A stretch of DNA of 64,000 nucleotides. It comes from CBDHHC01 sp965263345 (lineage in GTDB: Bacteria; Pseudomonadota; Alphaproteobacteria; Rhizobiales; CBDHHC01). Each line of letters starts with the position of its first letter. Positions within the stretch are counted from its first letter, which is position 1. The translations under genes and the position numbers were made by a program. The notes beneath the pieces are model-generated. The model worked only from the letters and a program-made list of their open reading frames with translations. It did not search any database and was not told the origin of the DNA. Where the stretch lies: assembly GCA_965263345.1 (NCBI GenBank), contig CBDHHC010000024.1, positions 62,001 to 126,000 of the forward strand, in the 5' to 3' direction. This document shows positions 27,220 through 35,954 of the stretch, in pieces.

Positions 27220-27699
27220 ATGGAAAGTTTAGCTATGGATAGTGCTGATAAAAAAATCTTGTTAGAACTGCAAAAAGATAGCAGTTTAGCTATTTCAGAG
27301 CTCGCAGACAAAGTTGGTATGTCCCCGTCAGCCTGTCACCGCCGCATAAAACTCCTTGAAGAAAAAAACATTATTACAGGTTATGCCGCTAAGTTGAGTG
27401 CAAAGGAATTAGGGTACAGACTAGTTTTCATCGTCGAAATATCATTGAACTCTCAAAGCAAAGATATTCTCGAGCAGTTTGAAAAAGCGGTCAGCAGAAC
27501 ACCTGAAATTCTTGAATGCCATCTCATGGCAGGAAGTGCAGATTATATTATTAAAGTTGCCTCAACTGGCCCAGAAGATTTTGAACGCATCCACCGTGAA
27601 TGCCTCTCAAGCTTGCCCGAAGTCTCCCGCATTCATTCCAGCATGATCCTGCGCACAGTAAGAGAATGGAGCGGATACTCGATAGAACAACTGCGTTAA
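27220..27699 (+). CDS. Lrp/AsnC-family transcriptional regulator
   Basis: 159 residues. The N-terminal helix-turn-helix (about 12-55: 'L-A-I-S-E-L-A-D-K-V-G-M-S-P-S-A-C-H-R-R') is joined to a C-terminal RAM ligand-binding domain (about 70-150, with the 'G-S-A-D-Y' turn). It is divergent from ald, so it most likely activates or represses ald in response to alanine. Two starts are possible: ATG at 27220 or at 27235, the latter with GGAAAG about eight bases ahead. Confidence 0.92.
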   Translation: MESLAMDSADKKILLELQKDSSLAISELADKVGMSPSACHRRIKLLEEKNIITGYAAKLSAKELGYRLVFIVEISLNSQSKDILEQFEKAVSRTPEILECHLMAGSADYIIKVASTGPEDFERIHRECLSSLPEVSRIHSSMILRTVREWSGYSIEQLR

Positions 27700-27712
27700 A
27701 GAGCGAAAACTT

Positions 27713-28285
27713 TTACGAGTTTTTGGAAATAAGCTTTCTTTGCGCCTCTAAAATAAGGTTATAAACTACACTTGCTTTTTCGATAAGCTCGAAGAGTGGG
27801 AACACCGGAAAATCAGGCTGTAGAACGGGTAAATTTTTATCAAAAAATTTTTCATTTAGATCAGGACCAAAAATAATATTGCCAACGTCATGTTCATCAT
27901 TTTGCAGAGTGACATCTTTTAATTTCCTCAAATGAACAGTTCGAAAATCCCGCCACATAAATTCACAAAGAATTAAAACGCGCTCATTCGTGACAGCATA
28001 ATAGGTATGATATCTTTTGGTAGCATCATAAAAAAAACGTCCTATAAGAAAATAGAGGGCGTGCACCACAACAATGCCTCCAAAAATTGACAAAAAGACA
28101 GGGACCTTGGCAGTGAACACAACATACATCCAGACAGATGAGAAGCCACAATAAAATATACTCATTGGGATCTGGCGAATATCTTGTCGTTTAAGAGCCA
28201 ATCCGGGTCTCGGTTGCCCAGCCCAGAGGAGCGTCTCTTTTTGTGACAGAAAGGGGTTTAGCTTTTGCTGTGCTTTTTCGTCCAT
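27713..28285 (-). CDS. Membrane protein with bacterial PH-like domain
   Basis: 190 residues. A helical hairpin of two membrane segments (about 40-60 and 65-85) precedes a bacterial PH-like beta domain (about 90-150: 'Y-Y-A-V-T-N-E-R-V-L-I-L'). The N-terminus has the 'E-x-x-L-W-x-G-Q-P' start seen in that family. Function is unknown; PH-like domains often bind membranes or partner proteins. It is convergent with the Lrp gene 13 bases away. Confidence 0.7.
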   Translation of the reverse strand: MDEKAQQKLNPFLSQKETLLWAGQPRPGLALKRQDIRQIPMSIFYCGFSSVWMYVVFTAKVPVFLSIFGGIVVVHALYFLIGRFFYDATKRYHTYYAVTNERVLILCEFMWRDFRTVHLRKLKDVTLQNDEHDVGNIIFGPDLNEKFFDKNLPVLQPDFPVFPLFELIEKASVVYNLILEAQRKLISKNS

Positions 28286-28461
28286 TTTGACTATGTATTA
28301 TAATATTTTAAATTTTGCCCACAGGCCTAGAACGAATGATGATAAAGGCTATTTTAGGGCTACATAAATATCAGTATAAATAATGAGAAAGATGAACATC
28401 GCCTTTAAAAATTCCAAAGTCTTATGTAAACATTTTAAAACTTTAAGCTTAACCCAGATAA

Positions 28462-28476
28462 TGTTATAATATAACA
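28462..28476. promoter_or_regulatory. 15-bp perfect palindrome
   Basis: TGTTATAATATAACA is symmetric about a central A and lies about 100 bases upstream of the next gene. It includes a TATAAT-like core, so it may combine a -10 box and an operator. Confidence 0.35.
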
Positions 28477-28578
28477 CTCTGTAATGTGCAGCCGAGTAAG
28501 CAAAAAGGCATGTACTTATCTCCTCCCTAAAGAGGTCAATAGTTAGAGTCTAACAACATAACCAAAAAGGAAAAAAGC

Positions 28579-28965
28579 ATGAGCTATCCTTCCATTAACC
28601 GCCACCTTGAAACGATGGGGACAACCGTTGACACCGCCACTGACGATCAACTGCAGGCGGCATTCATTGCGGCTTTTAAGGAAGACCTGCCATTAGGCTG
28701 GAATAAGGTTTCTGAACTGGTTGAGAAGCTAAAGGAGAAGGGCGAACGCGTAATGATATCTCTGGCACCAAACTCCGAAGAAGGCAAACAATATGCTCGC
28801 CTTTTAGGCCCAGACATTCCACGTCAGGTTCTAGAGCGTCATTTCGATGTAAATTTTGGTTTCTATAATTGCTGCGGTGGAGTTGCTGCTGAAGACAAGG
28901 ATAAGTTAAAGCTGACAATGCGCGAACAAATCGAAGCACAGCACCCTAACTTTGTTGATTGCTGA
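28579..28965 (+). CDS. Small cytoplasmic protein of unknown function
   Basis: 128 residues, no signal peptide. It is mixed helical with a cluster 'Y-N-C-C-G-G-V' (about 95-101) and a C-terminal Cys; the cysteines could bind metal. The sequence is rather hydrophilic. AAGGAAAAAAGC precedes the ATG. It is probably expressed, but I do not recognise it. Confidence 0.65.
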   Translation: MSYPSINRHLETMGTTVDTATDDQLQAAFIAAFKEDLPLGWNKVSELVEKLKEKGERVMISLAPNSEEGKQYARLLGPDIPRQVLERHFDVNFGFYNCCGGVAAEDKDKLKLTMREQIEAQHPNFVDC

Positions 28966-29111
28966 TTAAAGAACACAAATATGAAGTTAGGCAGTGTTTG
29001 TAACGCTGCCTTCTTGTTCAGTAAAACTTGAACAAACCACGAATACATGGTTATCTACACAAATTATTTTTTTATACCATAATAAATAAATACTCTCTGG
29101 GGGATATGCAC

Positions 29112-30116
29112 ATGTTTCAGTACAGATCACTCTTTCTGGCCATCAGCTTAATTTTCCTGTTACCCATACTAAGCGCACATGCTATAGGTGCAATAAAAGC
29201 ACCTGTAAAAATCCCCACAAAGAAAACACCTCCCATTCCAAATTGGTTAAAAAAACATATTGGCACAAGTGATGGGAAGATTGCTCGCATTGTCCTGGAA
29301 CGGGCACGTGAACACTATTTTCAAAAACGCGCTGAGGGTAAAATCAAAAACTCCTGCTATTTTGCAATGGATGCAACGCGACCAAGCATAATAGGTAAGA
29401 GCAAAAGTCGCCGTTTTTATACGATCTGCGAAAATAAAAAATCCTTCAGAGCAGCCTCTTCAGGCTATGGCAATGGCCGCAAATTACGACGAGCAAATTT
29501 TGCAAACGGCCGCCAGTGTGCAAAAAACTTCAGCAACGCCGAAGGCTCAAAACTGACAACTGGTGGTCGTTATGTGACTGCAGAATTGCGCACATCCTTT
29601 AAAGGCTATTATCGCAGGTCAGGTAAAAGAAGACCCTTCCTGCGCACCTTTTTATTGTTTGATGGTGAAGCAGATACCGAGAACGCCAGAGAGCGCGCCA
29701 TAGGTGGTCACCAGGCCGTTATGTTAAGATGGAGATGCCGGTATAAAAATAAAAAAAGCAAATATGCAGATAAAGATGGCTATGTTCCTTATGGCAGGTT
29801 GGTAAACTATTCAGCAGGTCGGAGCAATGGTTGCACAACCTGGACACCAGCAGAGTCTAGGAAAATTCTTAAGATAGTAAAAGACAATCCAACCACCCTC
29901 TACATCTATCCAGAGTCAGGCGATATAAATGCCGTTAGAAAGGTTGTAAAATCTGGCCAACTGCCAAAAGGTTCAAAACTGTATTGGAATACATCTTGCC
30001 TGCGTCAAATCAAGTCTCCCAAATTCTGGCCCAAAGCAAAACTCCAGCCGATTATCAATAGCTGGCGCGCCTCCTTACCGAAATATACACCACGGCCATT
30101 GCCTATTTGTAAGTAA
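29112..30116 (+). CDS. Exported murein L,D-transpeptidase-like protein (YkuD_2 type)
   Basis: 334 residues from an ATG eight bases after GGGGG; an ATG six bases earlier is too close to that site. The signal peptide (about residues 1-22) is followed by a domain ending in the transpeptidase motif: His in 'I-G-G-H-Q-A-V' (about 200) and 'S-N-G-C-T-T' (about 247), the S-x-G-C of this catalytic family. Such enzymes make or edit peptidoglycan crosslinks in the periplasm. Its C-terminal stretch is basic. A terminator follows. It is close to a CAP-domain protein, but on the opposite strand. Confidence 0.75.
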   Translation: MFQYRSLFLAISLIFLLPILSAHAIGAIKAPVKIPTKKTPPIPNWLKKHIGTSDGKIARIVLERAREHYFQKRAEGKIKNSCYFAMDATRPSIIGKSKSRRFYTICENKKSFRAASSGYGNGRKLRRANFANGRQCAKNFSNAEGSKLTTGGRYVTAELRTSFKGYYRRSGKRRPFLRTFLLFDGEADTENARERAIGGHQAVMLRWRCRYKNKKSKYADKDGYVPYGRLVNYSAGRSNGCTTWTPAESRKILKIVKDNPTTLYIYPESGDINAVRKVVKSGQLPKGSKLYWNTSCLRQIKSPKFWPKAKLQPIINSWRASLPKYTPRPLPICK

Positions 30117-30137
30117 GGAAAATTATCTAGTACCTGT

Positions 30138-30171
30138 GATAGGGCAAAAGTTTCCTATCTATTATTTTTTT
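30138..30171 (+). terminator. Rho-independent terminator
   Basis: GATAGG and CCTATC form a 6-bp stem with a 10-base loop, followed by TATTATTTTTTT, 21 bases downstream of the transpeptidase-like gene. Confidence 0.65.
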
Positions 30172-30180
30172 AAAAACACT

Positions 30181-30846
30181 TTAACACCTAGCACGGCAAG
30201 ACTGACTGCTCTGCCTTATCTTAGCTTGCCCAAAGACTTGTACGGCAAAACACCTGTTGCTTTCTTTGTTAAACGCTATCCCTAAACCCGTCGCATTCCA
30301 CTTGGGTGAAAGCATATTTCTTCTGTGTGTTTTAGAATTTTTCCAGCCATCAAAAGCATCCTTTACAAATGTATTAGGATCACACAGAGTGCCTTCAAAA
30401 TATAATATATTCTCACCAACATATTTGTGGCTGGTAATTTTGCGAACCGTTCTTGTTACAACACTTCCGTTTGCTTTCTTGTGTTTGGTCACAGTTTTTT
30501 TAACGCTATCTGGTTTTGCCTTATAGCCGACAGCTTCAGCACGTTGTGTTGGAGTGCGTCCATCTGCTTCATGACCAAATTTAATATTCGAATTTTGAGT
30601 AAGGTTTTTCGCTAACCAGGCTGCATAATTTTGCGCAGCTTTATCCAAATATGTATTGCGACGTAAACAGGCATGGTTACTTTGAGCCCTGTAAGCATTT
30701 ACTTTAACCAAAATCCCACATTTAAATTTTTGACCTTTGGTAGAAAGAGATTGAGCATTGGCAGAGTAAATATGAAAACAAATCAAATAAACGAATATCA
30801 TTCCAATAAATTGACAAAATCCTACATAACACCGTTTGAAATTCAT
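30181..30846 (-). CDS. Exported CAP (SCP/TAPS)-domain protein
   Basis: 221 residues. After a signal peptide (about residues 8-30), the CAP fold shows its paired histidines and glutamates: 'F-G-H-E' (about 93), 'V-G-E-N-I' (about 143) and 'K-T-H-R-R-N-M-L' (about 178). A basic loop 'V-K-K-T-V-T-K-H-K-K' interrupts the middle. Bacterial CAP proteins are secreted or periplasmic; roles range from sterol/lipid binding to nuclease or protease activity, none provable here. Six cysteines suggest disulfides. It is convergent with the transpeptidase-like gene. Confidence 0.85.
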   Translation of the reverse strand: MNFKRCYVGFCQFIGMIFVYLICFHIYSANAQSLSTKGQKFKCGILVKVNAYRAQSNHACLRRNTYLDKAAQNYAAWLAKNLTQNSNIKFGHEADGRTPTQRAEAVGYKAKPDSVKKTVTKHKKANGSVVTRTVRKITSHKYVGENILYFEGTLCDPNTFVKDAFDGWKNSKTHRRNMLSPKWNATGLGIAFNKESNRCFAVQVFGQAKIRQSSQSCRARC

Positions 30847-30865
30847 CGTGTGCCCCTATTATTAT

Positions 30866-31870
30866 TTATATCTTATCTTTTTGCTTGGCAACGGATAGCT
30901 GGATGGCATAATCCAGCGCAGTCTCAAGACTTGCTGGGTCTGCGACCCCTTTCCCGGCAATATCAAAAGCGGTTCCATGGTCTGGGCTGGTTCGAATAAA
31001 GGGAAGGCCAAGTGTAACATTGACCCCTTTTTCCAATCCAAGATATTTAACTGGGATCAACCCCTGATCATGATATTGCGCAACGACAATATCAAACTTG
31101 CCTTGGCGTGCTTGCATAAACACAGTATCGCCAGGCCACGGACCGCTGACATTAAGACCGTCTTCTTTAGCAACTTGAATAGCAGGCATAATAATATTTA
31201 TTTCTTCATCTCCAAAGAGACCACCCTCGCCAGCATGAGGATTAAGACCCGCAACAGCAATACGTGGGTTTTCAATACCTAATGCTCGTGCGCCGTCATA
31301 TGCCAATTTCATAGTTTCGATTTGTGCAGGAAAATCAGCGCGCTCGATAGCCTCTTTTAAGGAGCAATGAATTGTTACCAGAACCACACGCAAAACATCA
31401 TTCGCCAGCATCATAGCAACCTTATCTGAGCCGCTATAATCTTGCAGGATCTCTGTATGACCAGGATATTTTATGCCTGCAGCAGCAAAAGCTTCCTTAT
31501 GAATAGGAGCTGTAACGATCCCGGAAACTTTCTTGTCTTTTGCAAGCTGAATTGCTGTTACAATGGCATCAAAAGCAGCATGTCCACATGCAGCACTAAC
31601 TTTTCCGACCTCTGGTAATTCACCGAGAGAAGAAGTACTAAGAACCTCAACAAAACCCTTTTGAAATTCTGCCTCATCAATATGGTTGATCTCTCTTGAT
31701 GTGAGATGAGTGCCATATTTATTTACCGCATGCGCCATCACTTTAGGATCACCCAAAACAACAAATGGATATTTTGTGGTGTCTTTCGATAAAGCCTTAA
31801 TAATAATTTCCGGCCCAATCCCAGACGGGTCACCCATAGTAATAGCAATGGGTGATCGGTTTTTATTCAT
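30866..31870 (-). CDS. pdxA: 4-hydroxythreonine-4-phosphate dehydrogenase
   Basis: 334 residues, full length. It starts 'I-A-I-T-M-G-D-P-S-G-I-G-P-E-I', the PdxA signature. Metal-ligand histidines occur in 'Y-P-G-H-T-E' (about 138), 'L-N-P-H-A-G-E' (about 212) and 'A-Q-Y-H-D-Q-G-L' (about 267). It oxidises 4-phosphohydroxy-threonine with NAD; the product decarboxylates and feeds PdxJ in pyridoxal phosphate synthesis. AAAGG precedes the ATG. It is usually next to ksgA or surA in other proteobacteria; here it is not. Confidence 0.96.
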   Translation of the reverse strand: MNKNRSPIAITMGDPSGIGPEIIIKALSKDTTKYPFVVLGDPKVMAHAVNKYGTHLTSREINHIDEAEFQKGFVEVLSTSSLGELPEVGKVSAACGHAAFDAIVTAIQLAKDKKVSGIVTAPIHKEAFAAAGIKYPGHTEILQDYSGSDKVAMMLANDVLRVVLVTIHCSLKEAIERADFPAQIETMKLAYDGARALGIENPRIAVAGLNPHAGEGGLFGDEEINIIMPAIQVAKEDGLNVSGPWPGDTVFMQARQGKFDIVVAQYHDQGLIPVKYLGLEKGVNVTLGLPFIRTSPDHGTAFDIAGKGVADPASLETALDYAIQLSVAKQKDKI

Positions 31871-32014
31871 TCAAATGCCTTTCATCTCATGTGCAATAAC
31901 ATGCTATTCTGATAAAGCATATGTCATTAACACAAAATTTGAGAATTACAGAGTAATAAGTATAAAGAAGCTAGCGATATCTTTCTATACCCTATAATGC
32001 AAAACTCTAAAAAA

Positions 32015-32491
32015 TTACCCCCCAACAAACCGCTCCAAATTCTCAAAGCTCCCACTCCAGCCTTGCCCAACACCTTTGCGCCCATCTTCTCTGACGATCC
32101 GTTCATGGAGTAACCGTAAGAAAACACCCTCATCCTGTTCTTTAAAACTTAAACTAACCAGTGAAGGTGAAGTTGTCTCTGATGTGCCATCGGGTTGCGT
32201 GCGTTGATGTTCCCATGTGAATATCAAGGAAGAATGGGGAGTAACTTCAACATACTCACCGCGCAAGAGATTACAACTTTCACCACTGTCAGGAAAAGCA
32301 AATTCCCAGAGCCCCCCTTTTCGTAAATCTATTTTGGCTGTTTCGAGGCAGGAATCGCCAGGGCCGAACCATTTGACAATCTCATCTGGAGCTGTCCAGG
32401 CACGAAAAAGCCGTTCCGCAGTTGTTTTAAAATGTTTTTCAATAACGACAGGATCATCACCAGGTGCAGATTTCAAGAAAGGCAGAGTCAT
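32015..32491 (-). CDS. AHSA1/SRPBCC-domain protein
   Basis: 158 residues. It carries the AHSA1 pattern: 'R-A-W-T-A-P-D-E-I-V-K-W-F-G-P' (about 30-44), 'F-T-W-E-H' and the C-terminal helix beginning 'G-W-S-G-S-F-E-N-L-E'. Such proteins bind hydrophobic ligands in a START-like cavity. It overlaps the ArsR-type regulator by four bases (ATGA), so translation is coupled, a common pairing in proteobacteria. The ligand and regulatory link are unknown. Confidence 0.88.
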   Translation of the reverse strand: MTLPFLKSAPGDDPVVIEKHFKTTAERLFRAWTAPDEIVKWFGPGDSCLETAKIDLRKGGLWEFAFPDSGESCNLLRGEYVEVTPHSSLIFTWEHQRTQPDGTSETTSPSLVSLSFKEQDEGVFLRLLHERIVREDGRKGVGQGWSGSFENLERFVGG

Positions 32492-32802
32492 GAGTTCTCC
32501 TCCAAATGTTTAGCAAGTGCATCCAAGGAATGCTCCCAAAAAGATTGGTAATCATTAAGCCATTCAGCTGCATCTTTCATCGGAGCAGGAGACAATCGGG
32601 CATATCGTGTCCGACCAACTTTCGTAACTTCAACAAGGCCAGCATCACTAAGGACGCGTACATGTTTTGAAACGGCTGTTTGGCTCATCTCAAAGGGTTC
32701 CGCAATTTCAGAAAGCGCCGTCTCACCTTGTGATAATCGGGCTAAAATTGCACGCCGGGTTGAATCGCCAAGCGCATTAAAGGTGGTATCTAAAGACGTC
32801 AT
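32488..32802 (-). CDS. ArsR-family winged-helix regulator
   Basis: 104 residues. It has the ArsR layout: 'L-G-D-S-T-R-R-A-I-L-A-R-L' (about 11-23), recognition helix 'M-S-Q-T-A-V-S-K-H-V-R-V-L' (about 39-51), beta-wing 'K-V-G-R-T-R-Y-A-R'. It lacks the metal-binding Cys set, so it probably senses something other than arsenite. It should repress its own operon (with the AHSA1 gene) and the divergent GST/DUF899 operon through the twin palindromes between them. Confidence 0.92.
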   Translation of the reverse strand: MTSLDTTFNALGDSTRRAILARLSQGETALSEIAEPFEMSQTAVSKHVRVLSDAGLVEVTKVGRTRYARLSPAPMKDAAEWLNDYQSFWEHSLDALAKHLEENS

Positions 32803-32815
32803 TTATTTTTCCAAT

Positions 32816-32835
32816 AGTCAACTATATGGTTGACT
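32816..32835. promoter_or_regulatory. ArsR-type operator 1
   Basis: AGTCAAC-TATATG-GTTGACT, a perfect 7-bp-arm palindrome directly upstream of the regulator gene. It is repeated in inverted form at 32857-32876; both sites flank the likely shared promoter region. Confidence 0.8.
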
Positions 32836-32856
32836 TTCTCATAAGGCTATATATAA

Positions 32857-32876
32857 AGTCAACCATATAGTTGACT
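32857..32876. promoter_or_regulatory. ArsR-type operator 2
   Basis: AGTCAAC-CATATA-GTTGACT, the exact reverse complement of operator 1 including two flanking bases (22-bp match), placed just before the ribosome binding site of the GST gene. Centre-to-centre spacing is 41 bp, about four helical turns, so dimers bound at both sites would face the same side. Confidence 0.8.
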
Positions 32877-32890
32877 AAAAGGAGAATCAA

Positions 32891-33493
32891 GTGAAACTTT
32901 TTACAGGAAAAACGCCGATGTCATTGCGTGTCAATGTCCTCGTTGCTGAAAAAAATATAGAACTTCAGTCAGAATGGTTGAATGTTGCCGGAGGAGAGAC
33001 GCATACACCTGAGTTTTTTAAACGCAACAATTTAGGGCAGGTACCTGTACTTGAGTTGGATGATGGAAGTCATTTGACGGAGTCTATTGCCATCTGTCGT
33101 TATTTGGATGCCACATCACCAGATCCATTACTATCGGGCGCAACGCCTTTAGAAGTCGCAAGAATAGATATGTGGACCAGGCGGATGGAACTTCAGGTTT
33201 GTGCCCCAATTAGTGATTTTGCGCGTCACAGTTTTGAATTTTTTAAAGATATTCTTGATCAAATTCCCGCCTATGCAGAAAGCCAGTTAAAACTCCAGTC
33301 ACAGCGCTGGGAATGGTTTGATAAAGAACTCTCTGATGGCCGGACTTATATTGTTGAGGATAAATTTTCAATCGCTGATATTGCTGGTATGAGCGCTCTA
33401 ATGATTAATGATTTTGCAGAAAAAACTGTGCCAGATAATTTAACCCATGTCAAAAGATGGGAAGCTGCGATGCGTGGCAAGAAAGGTTGGTAA
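32891..33493 (+). CDS. Glutathione S-transferase family protein
   Basis: 200 residues, GTG start with AAGGAG eight bases ahead. The thioredoxin-like N-domain (1-80) has 'N-N-L-G-Q-V-P-V-L' and the glutathione-binding 'L-T-E-S-I-A-I-C-R-Y-L' motif (about 61-71). The C-terminal helical domain has the N-capping 'S-I-A-D-I-A' (about 157-162). It should conjugate or reduce substrates with glutathione. It is the first gene of a two-gene operon under twin ArsR-type operators. Confidence 0.92.
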   Translation: MKLFTGKTPMSLRVNVLVAEKNIELQSEWLNVAGGETHTPEFFKRNNLGQVPVLELDDGSHLTESIAICRYLDATSPDPLLSGATPLEVARIDMWTRRMELQVCAPISDFARHSFEFFKDILDQIPAYAESQLKLQSQRWEWFDKELSDGRTYIVEDKFSIADIAGMSALMINDFAEKTVPDNLTHVKRWEAAMRGKKGW

Positions 33494-33495
33494 GT

Positions 33496-34203
33496 ATGAC
33501 CCAACAAACCACAGAGCGGTTTGTTGACCGCGAAACATGGTTAGAGGAACGCAAGGCGTTCCTCATAAAGGAAAAAGAATTTACCAAACAACATGAAGAG
33601 TTGAGTGCTGAACGTAGAAAACTCCCATTGGTGAAAATAGATAAAGACTATCTATTTGATACAGATCGTGGGAAAGAAAGCTTACATGATTTATTTAAAG
33701 GTAAAAGCCAGCTCTTAGTTTATCATTTTATGTTTGGTCCAGAATGGCAAGAGGCCTGTCCAAGTTGTAGCTTTTGGATGGATAATTTTAACGGTACAGA
33801 TATCCACCTCGCCGCCCGCGATATCAGCCTGATCGTTATTTCCAGAGCACCATTAAAAAAACTACAAGCTTATAAAAAACGAATGGGATGGACATTCGAT
33901 TTGGTCTCCAGTGGTATGAATGATTTTAATCTGGATTTCGGAGTACACTTCCCTGAAGGCGATAAAACCAAAGGGGAGGGATATAATTACGACAATAAAA
34001 TATATGCCGAAGAACTACCAGGTATAAGTGTCTTCAAAAAGTCCTCAGATGCCAGCATCGGTCATTTTTACTCCACCTTCGGGCGAGGACTGGATATTTT
34101 CAACTGCGCCTATCATCTGATAGACGCAACCCCAATTGGACGCAATGAAACAGAACTAACATATCCACAGGCCTGGGTAAGGCGTAAGGACCAGTATAAA
34201 TAA
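33496..34203 (+). CDS. DUF899-family thioredoxin-like protein
   Basis: 235 residues from the ATG two bases after the GST stop; an upstream frame overlapping the GST gene has no independent support. It has the DUF899 layout with the C-x-x-C in 'E-A-C-P-S-C-S-F-W-M-D' (about 82-92) and 'F-N-C-A-Y-H-L-I-D-A-T-P-I-G' near the end. DUF899 proteins have a thioredoxin fold and unknown redox partners. Co-transcription with GST suggests a detoxification role. Confidence 0.88.
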   Translation: MTQQTTERFVDRETWLEERKAFLIKEKEFTKQHEELSAERRKLPLVKIDKDYLFDTDRGKESLHDLFKGKSQLLVYHFMFGPEWQEACPSCSFWMDNFNGTDIHLAARDISLIVISRAPLKKLQAYKKRMGWTFDLVSSGMNDFNLDFGVHFPEGDKTKGEGYNYDNKIYAEELPGISVFKKSSDASIGHFYSTFGRGLDIFNCAYHLIDATPIGRNETELTYPQAWVRRKDQYK

Positions 34204-34218
34204 CACAAAATCAAAGTA

Positions 34219-34297
34219 GAAATACAACAAGAACATTTATCTTAGAAAAGATTAAAACTCACGCCACCTGAAAAGTTGTTGTATTTCGCTTTTTTTC
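34219..34297 (+). terminator. Long-loop hairpin with T-run after the GST/DUF899 operon
   Basis: GAAATACAACAA (34219-34230) and TTGTTGTATTTC (34276-34287) are perfect inverted repeats of 12 bp, 45 bases apart, followed by GCTTTTTTTC. It begins 16 bases after the stop. The loop is long for a simple terminator. Confidence 0.6.
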
Positions 34298-34369
34298 AAG
34301 AGATCCCATATTGAATGTATTATTTCAAGGGGATGGCACCGCGCTTAGCACTTTCAGAATGACAAACTT

Positions 34370-34906
34370 CTACATATAAGAGAGGGTATCATGTGCTTCA
34401 AAATTTTTCCGTTTGCAGGAAAGACATGCACCATCGCATAGAAAAAGCTTACCAGCAAAGCTTTCTATTATGGATTTATAACTGCCATCATCAATCTCGT
34501 CTGTTGTAATAAGCTGCGTTTCACTGGGGATGCCTCCGCACAAATTACTGATATCGTCTGAGTCTATAGACGGATTATAGCATCCATTCGTCAACAGGAA
34601 CGCGGTACGCTTAAAATGTCCTTTATATGCATTCAGATAATTGCGAATTGGATAGGCAAGGCGTCCGCCCCAAATTGGTGAAGCAAACACAACCAAATCA
34701 TAATGTGCAGGATCATACTTGTCAGCTTCAGTAGAGGGAAGGTAGCCCTGCCAACTATGATAGCCGACACTTAAATAACCAAGAGAACTCTTATAAGTTT
34801 CTCCTCTCTGGACTTCCTTAAGATCACTATTTAGTAGTTCACTGATATTCTTTGCAACATTATATGTATGTCCAGCAATGGAATAAAATACAACAAGTGA
34901 TTTCAT
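34370..34906 (-). CDS. Flavodoxin-family protein
   Basis: 178 residues. It begins 'S-L-V-V-F-Y-S-I-A-G-H-T-Y-N-V-A', the FMN phosphate-binding loop, and has 'F-A-S-P-I-W-G-G-R-L-A-Y-P' (about 73-85) for the isoalloxazine side. Four cysteines lie in the last quarter (C-L-S-C near 159-162 and upstream), unusual for flavodoxins and possibly a metal site. It is probably an electron carrier or NADPH-dependent flavin reductase-like protein. Monocistronic. Confidence 0.85.
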   Translation of the reverse strand: MKSLVVFYSIAGHTYNVAKNISELLNSDLKEVQRGETYKSSLGYLSVGYHSWQGYLPSTEADKYDPAHYDLVVFASPIWGGRLAYPIRNYLNAYKGHFKRTAFLLTNGCYNPSIDSDDISNLCGGIPSETQLITTDEIDDGSYKSIIESFAGKLFLCDGACLSCKRKNFEAHDTLSYM

Positions 34907-34983
34907 AGACCTGACCCTTTAGATTTTTTCATACTTATAATAAAGGCGTCTTACTAATAGGCTTTGATCTATATCAATCTATT

Positions 34984-35844
34984 CTATCTATTCAATAAGC
35001 GACGATTCATTTGGTCCATCAATCGAATAACGTCAAGATGGCTTGAAAGGCGAGCAGCAGTTTGTAAGCTGTAATAGGAATAATAGTTAAGCTTGGCTAT
35101 TGCACCTTGATTAGAATTTGGATAACCGAAGAGTTTTGTAAATAACGAAATTGGCATATCAACAAAACCTGCACCTTTAATAACAAAGATCTGAAGATCT
35201 TTTAAAACAAAGGCCCGATCCTTTTTCGAAAGCGTACTCCAATGCTCATTCAGCCCAGTCCAGAACATTCCAGCGTGTTGATAAAATGCCGGTAGAGGTT
35301 GTTTTCTCGCTCGCAAGATAGTTTGTAGCTGTTTCGCAAATTGCATAAGGGTCTTATTAGAAATTTTTAGGAGCCTGGGTCGTTCTTTTTGCAGCGCAAA
35401 AGCTCTCAGAGAGAAGAGAGCCTTAATATCACTGCGCGTCATTAACACTTTATAATCTGGCAAAGTGATTAAAACCGGATCAGGTTCGATCAAGAGCTTT
35501 AAGGTAAGAGGTTTTGTCTTATCATCAAAGTAACTATTGCTAATGAGTGTACTTCTAATCCAGGCAGCACGGGCAGAATTTGGATACGTCTTTAATATCC
35601 TCGAGCCTTCGCTCCAGGAGTTTTTAATCACGATTATATTTTTTATAGACTGCGCCTTGTTAAAATCTATAATCTCTTGTCCTAGCGTTGCCTTTTCAGA
35701 ATCCTTTAGCGGGCGTTTAATGTAATGCTGCATAAACTCAACATAAGCCGTCGCAAGTTTATCATGGGCCACGTTGATATTTTCACCAGCACATGGGAAG
35801 ATGTAAATTAAAAAGGAAAGTATGAAGAAGCCAAAACGTATCAT
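34984..35844 (-). CDS. Exported protein of unknown function
   Basis: 286 residues. The signal peptide covers residues 1-20 (cleavage near CAG-EN); a Cys sits near its end, but 'I-F-P-C-A-G' is not a convincing lipobox. The mature part is helical with 'H-D-K-L-A-T-A-Y-V-E-F-M' at its start and 'S-A-R-A-A-W-I-R-S' in the middle. It lacks recognised domains. Upstream lies the 1.1-kb RNA-repeat region. Confidence 0.65.
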   Translation of the reverse strand: MIRFGFFILSFLIYIFPCAGENINVAHDKLATAYVEFMQHYIKRPLKDSEKATLGQEIIDFNKAQSIKNIIVIKNSWSEGSRILKTYPNSARAAWIRSTLISNSYFDDKTKPLTLKLLIEPDPVLITLPDYKVLMTRSDIKALFSLRAFALQKERPRLLKISNKTLMQFAKQLQTILRARKQPLPAFYQHAGMFWTGLNEHWSTLSKKDRAFVLKDLQIFVIKGAGFVDMPISLFTKLFGYPNSNQGAIAKLNYYSYYSLQTAARLSSHLDVIRLMDQMNRRLLNR

Positions 35845-35954
35845 AGTTTTTATAACTTTATATGATTTATATCAAATAAGCGTTTCTGTAATACGTAGTT
35901 TATAAATACGATCTATGACAGAAATTAAGTTTCTAACCATTTTCTAAACAAAAA

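Noticed and set aside
28863..29048. Minus-strand 61-codon frame near 29 kb
   Set aside because: Overlaps the end of a supported plus-strand gene and lacks a ribosome binding site.
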